Source: Anastatus disparis
Taxonomy: Eukaryota > Arthropoda > Insecta > Hymenoptera > Eupelmidae
Assembly: GCA_017163975.1 (NCBI GenBank)
Contig: JAFFSR010000218.1
Coordinates: 13,457,501-13,521,500, forward strand
Reading direction: 5' to 3'
Length of the DNA: 64,000 bases
Below are positions 59,674 through 64,000 of this stretch, piece after piece. How positions within the stretch are numbered: the stretch's first letter is position 1; the number at the start of each line of letters is the position of its first letter. The notes under the pieces were generated by a model that ran no database searches, was not told the origin of the DNA, and was given only the letters and a program-made list of their open reading frames with translations. A program made the position numbers and the translations under genes.

Positions 59674-62600
59674 GTAAGTACAGTATTCATGTTTGTTGTA
59701 TGCAAATTCCCATTGGCTATTCTTGCTCGATCGATTTTCACATTTTTATTTATTTCGATATATATATATATATTGTATGTTATAAGATAAGATGAACCAA
59801 AAAGTAATATTAAACAAACTAAACTATTACGAATTAAAAAATTATTGAACTGATTTTTATGGTGGATGAAACTTGAGTTCAATTATACATAATTTTAATT
59901 TTTTTTTCAAACATAGCTGGAAGTTGCTAACATTATAAATTAAAATGTTTATATTTTAGAAATTTTGAAATTTTTCAATAAAATTTTTTATAAAAGGCAT
60001 AAATTCCGAATTTGCTCTTAATTTGTTTCTCAAGTTTTGGTTATGAATAATAGTATATTTTATTCACTTGTTGCTTCTGGTATATATCAAATAACGGCAG
60101 TTGATTTTAATAGCTTCTCGTTAATATAGCAAGACCATTTCCTTTTAAAATTTGTTTTACCATCAAACAATAGTGAAATAAGGGCAGAGATAAGGTTATA
60201 GCATTCAATTGTTAAATGGAAAAAATAGACTGGTCATTAATGCATTAACTTTCTTAATTCAAATTTTTAATTAAATATATTCTACCTTGAAATATTAATG
60301 GAATTCCTATTTCACAATGGCCCATTCTTTTGCAATAAAAACCCTTGGAAGCAGTATAAATGAAAAATCATAATTGATCTTAATTCAATAACTTCTTACG
60401 AGTGTTACTTTACAGTTTGTTAGCTTCGAGCACTTTATTGCAATTAAAAACAAGACACGCTCGCGTAGACTCATTAAAAACAGCGTCTGGTTTTTTGAAA
60501 AAATATATGCACACATGTAAATACCCGACAGCCATTTATGAATAAAATATGTAATACTACTAAATTTTAAACTTAAATATTCTCAAAAAGGGTCACAAGT
60601 TCAAGAGTTCAAGAAATAGCTTGCATATGTGCTGGAGTATAAGTTTGGCGATTCATCATTCAAGCGCGCTGTACATGCTAAAATAGCAACAAAGCTTCAG
60701 CATTATTTAACTTTTATGGCCGTTGAGTTAAGTAGTTACGGTTATGGTGAAAAAATTTTTTAACGAGTCGTCAAAGTTAGATTGAACTTTATTTAGAATA
60801 ACATGAAAATTTCTTTAAAGTTTTGAAAATACTGTGGGGGAAAAATTTTTCAAAGAACTCGGAGTTAGGGTAGTTTTAATTTTATGCAAGCCAAAGTTTT
60901 CCGCAAAAACGTATCTTGGTTAATTATTGAGTTTTCAAAATTGTGACTAATATTTCCATTATTATTGCAAAATATAATAATTCAATAATAATCTCATCAA
61001 TTTATCTAATTTATATTTTTATATCATGTAAGAAATTATTGACTGAAATTTATTTAAAGTTTATAAAGCGAAAAGTTTATTTCTTTATAATAAGTAAACT
61101 TTATTGAAAAGGATCGAAAGAGATAAAATAATTTTTTATTTAAAAACCATACAATTAAGTTGGGATCGATCAAAGCAAGATACCGTAACCTACTTCAATC
61201 CGGCAAGCCACTGCAAGCCATAAAAACAAAACTATTGCTAAAATTGAAAGCTCTATTTTTTGCCTTAAAAGAAAAATCCTTGTAAGGCAAGAATCCATTT
61301 GGAAAAAGCAATAAAACTAAAGTATTACACTCTAAAAAACATCTCTGAAAACATTGCTCCTTTTTCTTCATAAAGCGGCACGAAGTGTCACGTGTATAAA
61401 AGCTCAGGTAGACGTTTCCTTTTTATATTAAAGATTTTACAGTAAAACGTGTTGCGAGGCTAAATTAGCTTTGGATTTTATAAATGTCGCTCAATTTCTC
61501 GAAGGCAAGCGCAGCGGCTAAAGTTATCGGCAACGCTTATCTAACATTGCAAATCCAGCTGCTGAAAAGAGCCGAGTTTTATTTAGTTTTGCGCTCAGGG
61601 TTGTTTGCGCGACTTTTCTTCGCGTGCAATTATATATTTTTATATTTTTTTCTTTTTTCTGATAATAATCATAGTACGTAACACCAAAGTTTCTTATTAC
61701 TTTACTTTTTTAAATGATTTTTAGAATCGAGAAAATATTAAAGAATTAATTTTAAATTCAATATAATATTGTAATATAGTATGCTATCCGTTTTAATGTG
61801 AACTGGTCGACATTTTTATTATCATACTTTTTCATTCAGTAATATGCAGGAACTTTTTTTGTGTTATTAGACTTATTTAACTTTTTTTTCAATCACAATA
61901 TAAATTTGGAAGTACAAAATTCTAACAAAAAGAAAAGTTTGATTAAGTCGTAATTCTGAAATATCACAATTATATTATCGTTTACAATTTAGTTTACTTG
62001 AAGTTTTCGAACATAAAATCAACGAGCTCGAAGACTTCTTAAAATGAGAAACCGATAATACACTTAACGTTCCTTCAGTCAAAGAAAATCGATCGGATCT
62101 TTTCTGCAAATAAAATTCAATCGCATTATCTTAGGTAAAGATTAAAATGGAATTCTTAGCTTTTCTCTGAATGGATTTATTAATTTTTCATGGAAAAATT
62201 TTCAAAATTATATCAATAATTGATTGACATCGCCAGGAGAAATGCATAAATAATAAAGCTTATAAATGAAGTATGAGTCGAGCCATTATAGAAATGACTT
62301 TTTATAAAAATTATTAATGATGCAACTCATCGGTTTATAAAAGAAGTTTCAATCAAAATTTTTTTGCAATCTAAAAAGTTTGAATTAAAAAAATAATGAT
62401 TAATCAATAAGTCCTCGAGATAAAATTTTTGGGACGGTATAAAGCTCGGAAAACACTGAATGCATCTTTAAAGAATCAGTTAATCAAGCATCATTGTAAG
62501 ATTCTCAAAAGCAACTCATGCTAATAATAAATGAAACACGATACGAACCCACTTACGTTACCCCCAATTAAAAAAAAAAGAAAAAGAAAAAGCAGCCGCT

Positions 62601-64000
62601 TAACCGAAGCTTGAAAAAAGGAAAAAAAAAAAATATAAATGCACCCTAGTTTTATAAAGCGATTATTCTCAACATCATACCATTCGAGTAGCCTCTAACA
62701 CGATCAAACCCTTTTTTGTCTCTCGTAAAATACAAAAGCATAAGCAAAAAAGAAACAAGAGAGAGAGAAGGAGAGCTCGTACGAAACGTTAAAACGTAAG
62801 AGGGAAAGATAAGAAGAGTAGGAAAGCCACGAAGCGAAGTGCACTAGAAAGGAAGCGAAAGTAAACGAGCGAAAATGCTTGAAAGAACGAAAGGAAAGAA
62901 AGAAAGAGAAAACGAAAGTGTGTGTTGGTTTTCTGGACGAAAATCGATCGATTAATGTATACAGCATCCTATACCCAGCACACCAGATATACTTTCACTC
63001 CCTCTTCTTTTTTTGGCAATTATTGCACTGTATCTCTCTGCTTTCTTCCTTTTTTTTTCTCTCTACTTTCTCCCCCTTTGCACAGCGAGAAAAGAGAGAA
63101 GCCTGTGGGACGTTAAAAATACGTTTTTAGAGTTAGGAAAATTAAGGGCTACAAAACCCGAGGGGTTATCGACCCTCCACCAAACCGTACCTTGCATTTG
63201 CTTCTTTTTTTCGCTTGGTTATTTTTTTTTTTTTCATCCTCCAAAAATGCTCCTGTATTCAGTTTACTTTTTTTTTTATTTTTATTTTTATTACTAATAA
63301 TTTTAAAACCATTCTACACACGTAAGCAGCGTGCAATTTATTTTATAGAGCTTTGAAAAAAGTTAATCATTCGGAAAAAGGATAACTGCTCTTTATACGT
63401 AACACGTGATTCTCCATGAGAATATAAATATATCGATTTTTTATTCTAATTTGGTGACCAAAATGTAAGATTTAAACAGGAGTAATAAAACAATTTTTTC
63501 GGTGATCCATTTGCAAAACAAATATAAGAATTCACTCGAAGAAAAGTGATGTTTATTTTTCACAATTTTAAAAATATATGAACGAGTACATACCATTCAT
63601 ATTACAGTATTACGTTATTTCGGTAATTTTAAAATAAATTTAAAAACTGAAGTCAAATATTAAATATTGAAAAAATTAAAGCTAGCTCCGAGTATAAATG
63701 AATGCTTAATAATGAGTCCACGCAACAAGTTTTAAACTAATTAGTCAATTTGTTTAGCGCAAGGATTATTTTATATTAAAATGAGCTGCTCGTAAAAGGC
63801 CACTTAAAAATAAAGTACATTTTAAAGCACAGAAAAGTTCTTCCGGGTATTCTTATTATTGTCTTTTAATCTAAACGTTCTCATGGCGTACTGCGCTTTC
63901 TTGCATAATGGCATGTAATTATCTTTGAAACTTCAGACTCGAAGCACGTTCAAGATATTACAATGCAATATTCTTAAAGGTTCTTGAAGATTTCAAGTGG
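59674..64000. other. Probable intron of the plus-strand gene
   Basis: AT-rich with a GC-richer patch at 61440-61630 and pyrimidine/purine-rich stretches at 62700-63240. Open frames in these patches (for example one starting MSLNFSKASAAAK at 61484) lack partners and are not supported as exons. No transposon recognised. Confidence 0.4.

Noticed and set aside
61484..61681. Plus-strand 65-codon ORF starting MSLNFSKASAAAK
   Set aside because: No acceptor or donor places it in a transcript, and the second half is low-complexity Phe/Leu. Left as a GC-richer intronic patch.

Overview
The window is AT-rich eukaryotic nuclear DNA with spliced genes, long introns and abundant non-autonomous transposons. 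The gene content (an insect 7tm_6 odorant receptor, an insect-type CTR copper transporter and a GPI-anchored EB/EGF-module protein) points to an insect. The odorant receptor reads like those of Hymenoptera, and a parasitoid wasp is my best guess, but that is inference. Bacterial features (operons, Shine-Dalgarno sites, CRISPR) are absent.

Layout. (1) About 1.5-8.2 kb, plus strand: a 13-exon gene for a secreted, probably GPI-anchored protein of about 616 residues made of twelve cysteine modules; all 12 introns are in phase 1. (2) 9.4-11.5 kb: a cluster of CRE sites around a TATA box, followed by a doubtful 87-codon ORF. (3) 16.4-25.2 kb, minus strand: an eight-exon odorant receptor rebuilt from small exons whose splice phases all agree. 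Its introns hold a 663-bp giant palindrome, a second diverged palindrome, a 740-bp TA-flanked MITE and degenerate minisatellites. (4) 25.5-41 kb: mostly non-coding, with tRNA-derived SINEs, a 234-bp foldback element and a possible promoter at 35.1 kb. (5) 41.4-43.6 kb, minus strand: a four-exon CTR copper transporter with almost no ectodomain, two MTF-1-type metal response elements just upstream of its start codon, and, downstream on the same strand, an 81-residue single-span membrane protein ending in a His/Met-rich tail that resembles the missing ectodomain. (6) 47.1-48.5 kb: weak candidate exons of an unknown minus-strand gene. (7) 49.4-64 kb, plus strand: the 5' end of a gene leaving the window, with candidate non-coding first exons (one behind a TATA box at 58.5 kb) and a first coding exon at 59.5 kb whose product I do not recognise.

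Mobile elements: at least eight copies of one tRNA-derived SINE, two copies of one MITE (one inserted inside a SINE with a TA duplication), two related long foldback elements, two short foldback elements with CACTG termini, and one possible 523-bp TIR element. The genes do not form one pathway. The only functional pairing I would propose is the copper transporter with its His/Met-tailed neighbour. Exon limits were set by eye from splice consensus, frame and family resemblance; no alignment or transcript data were available.
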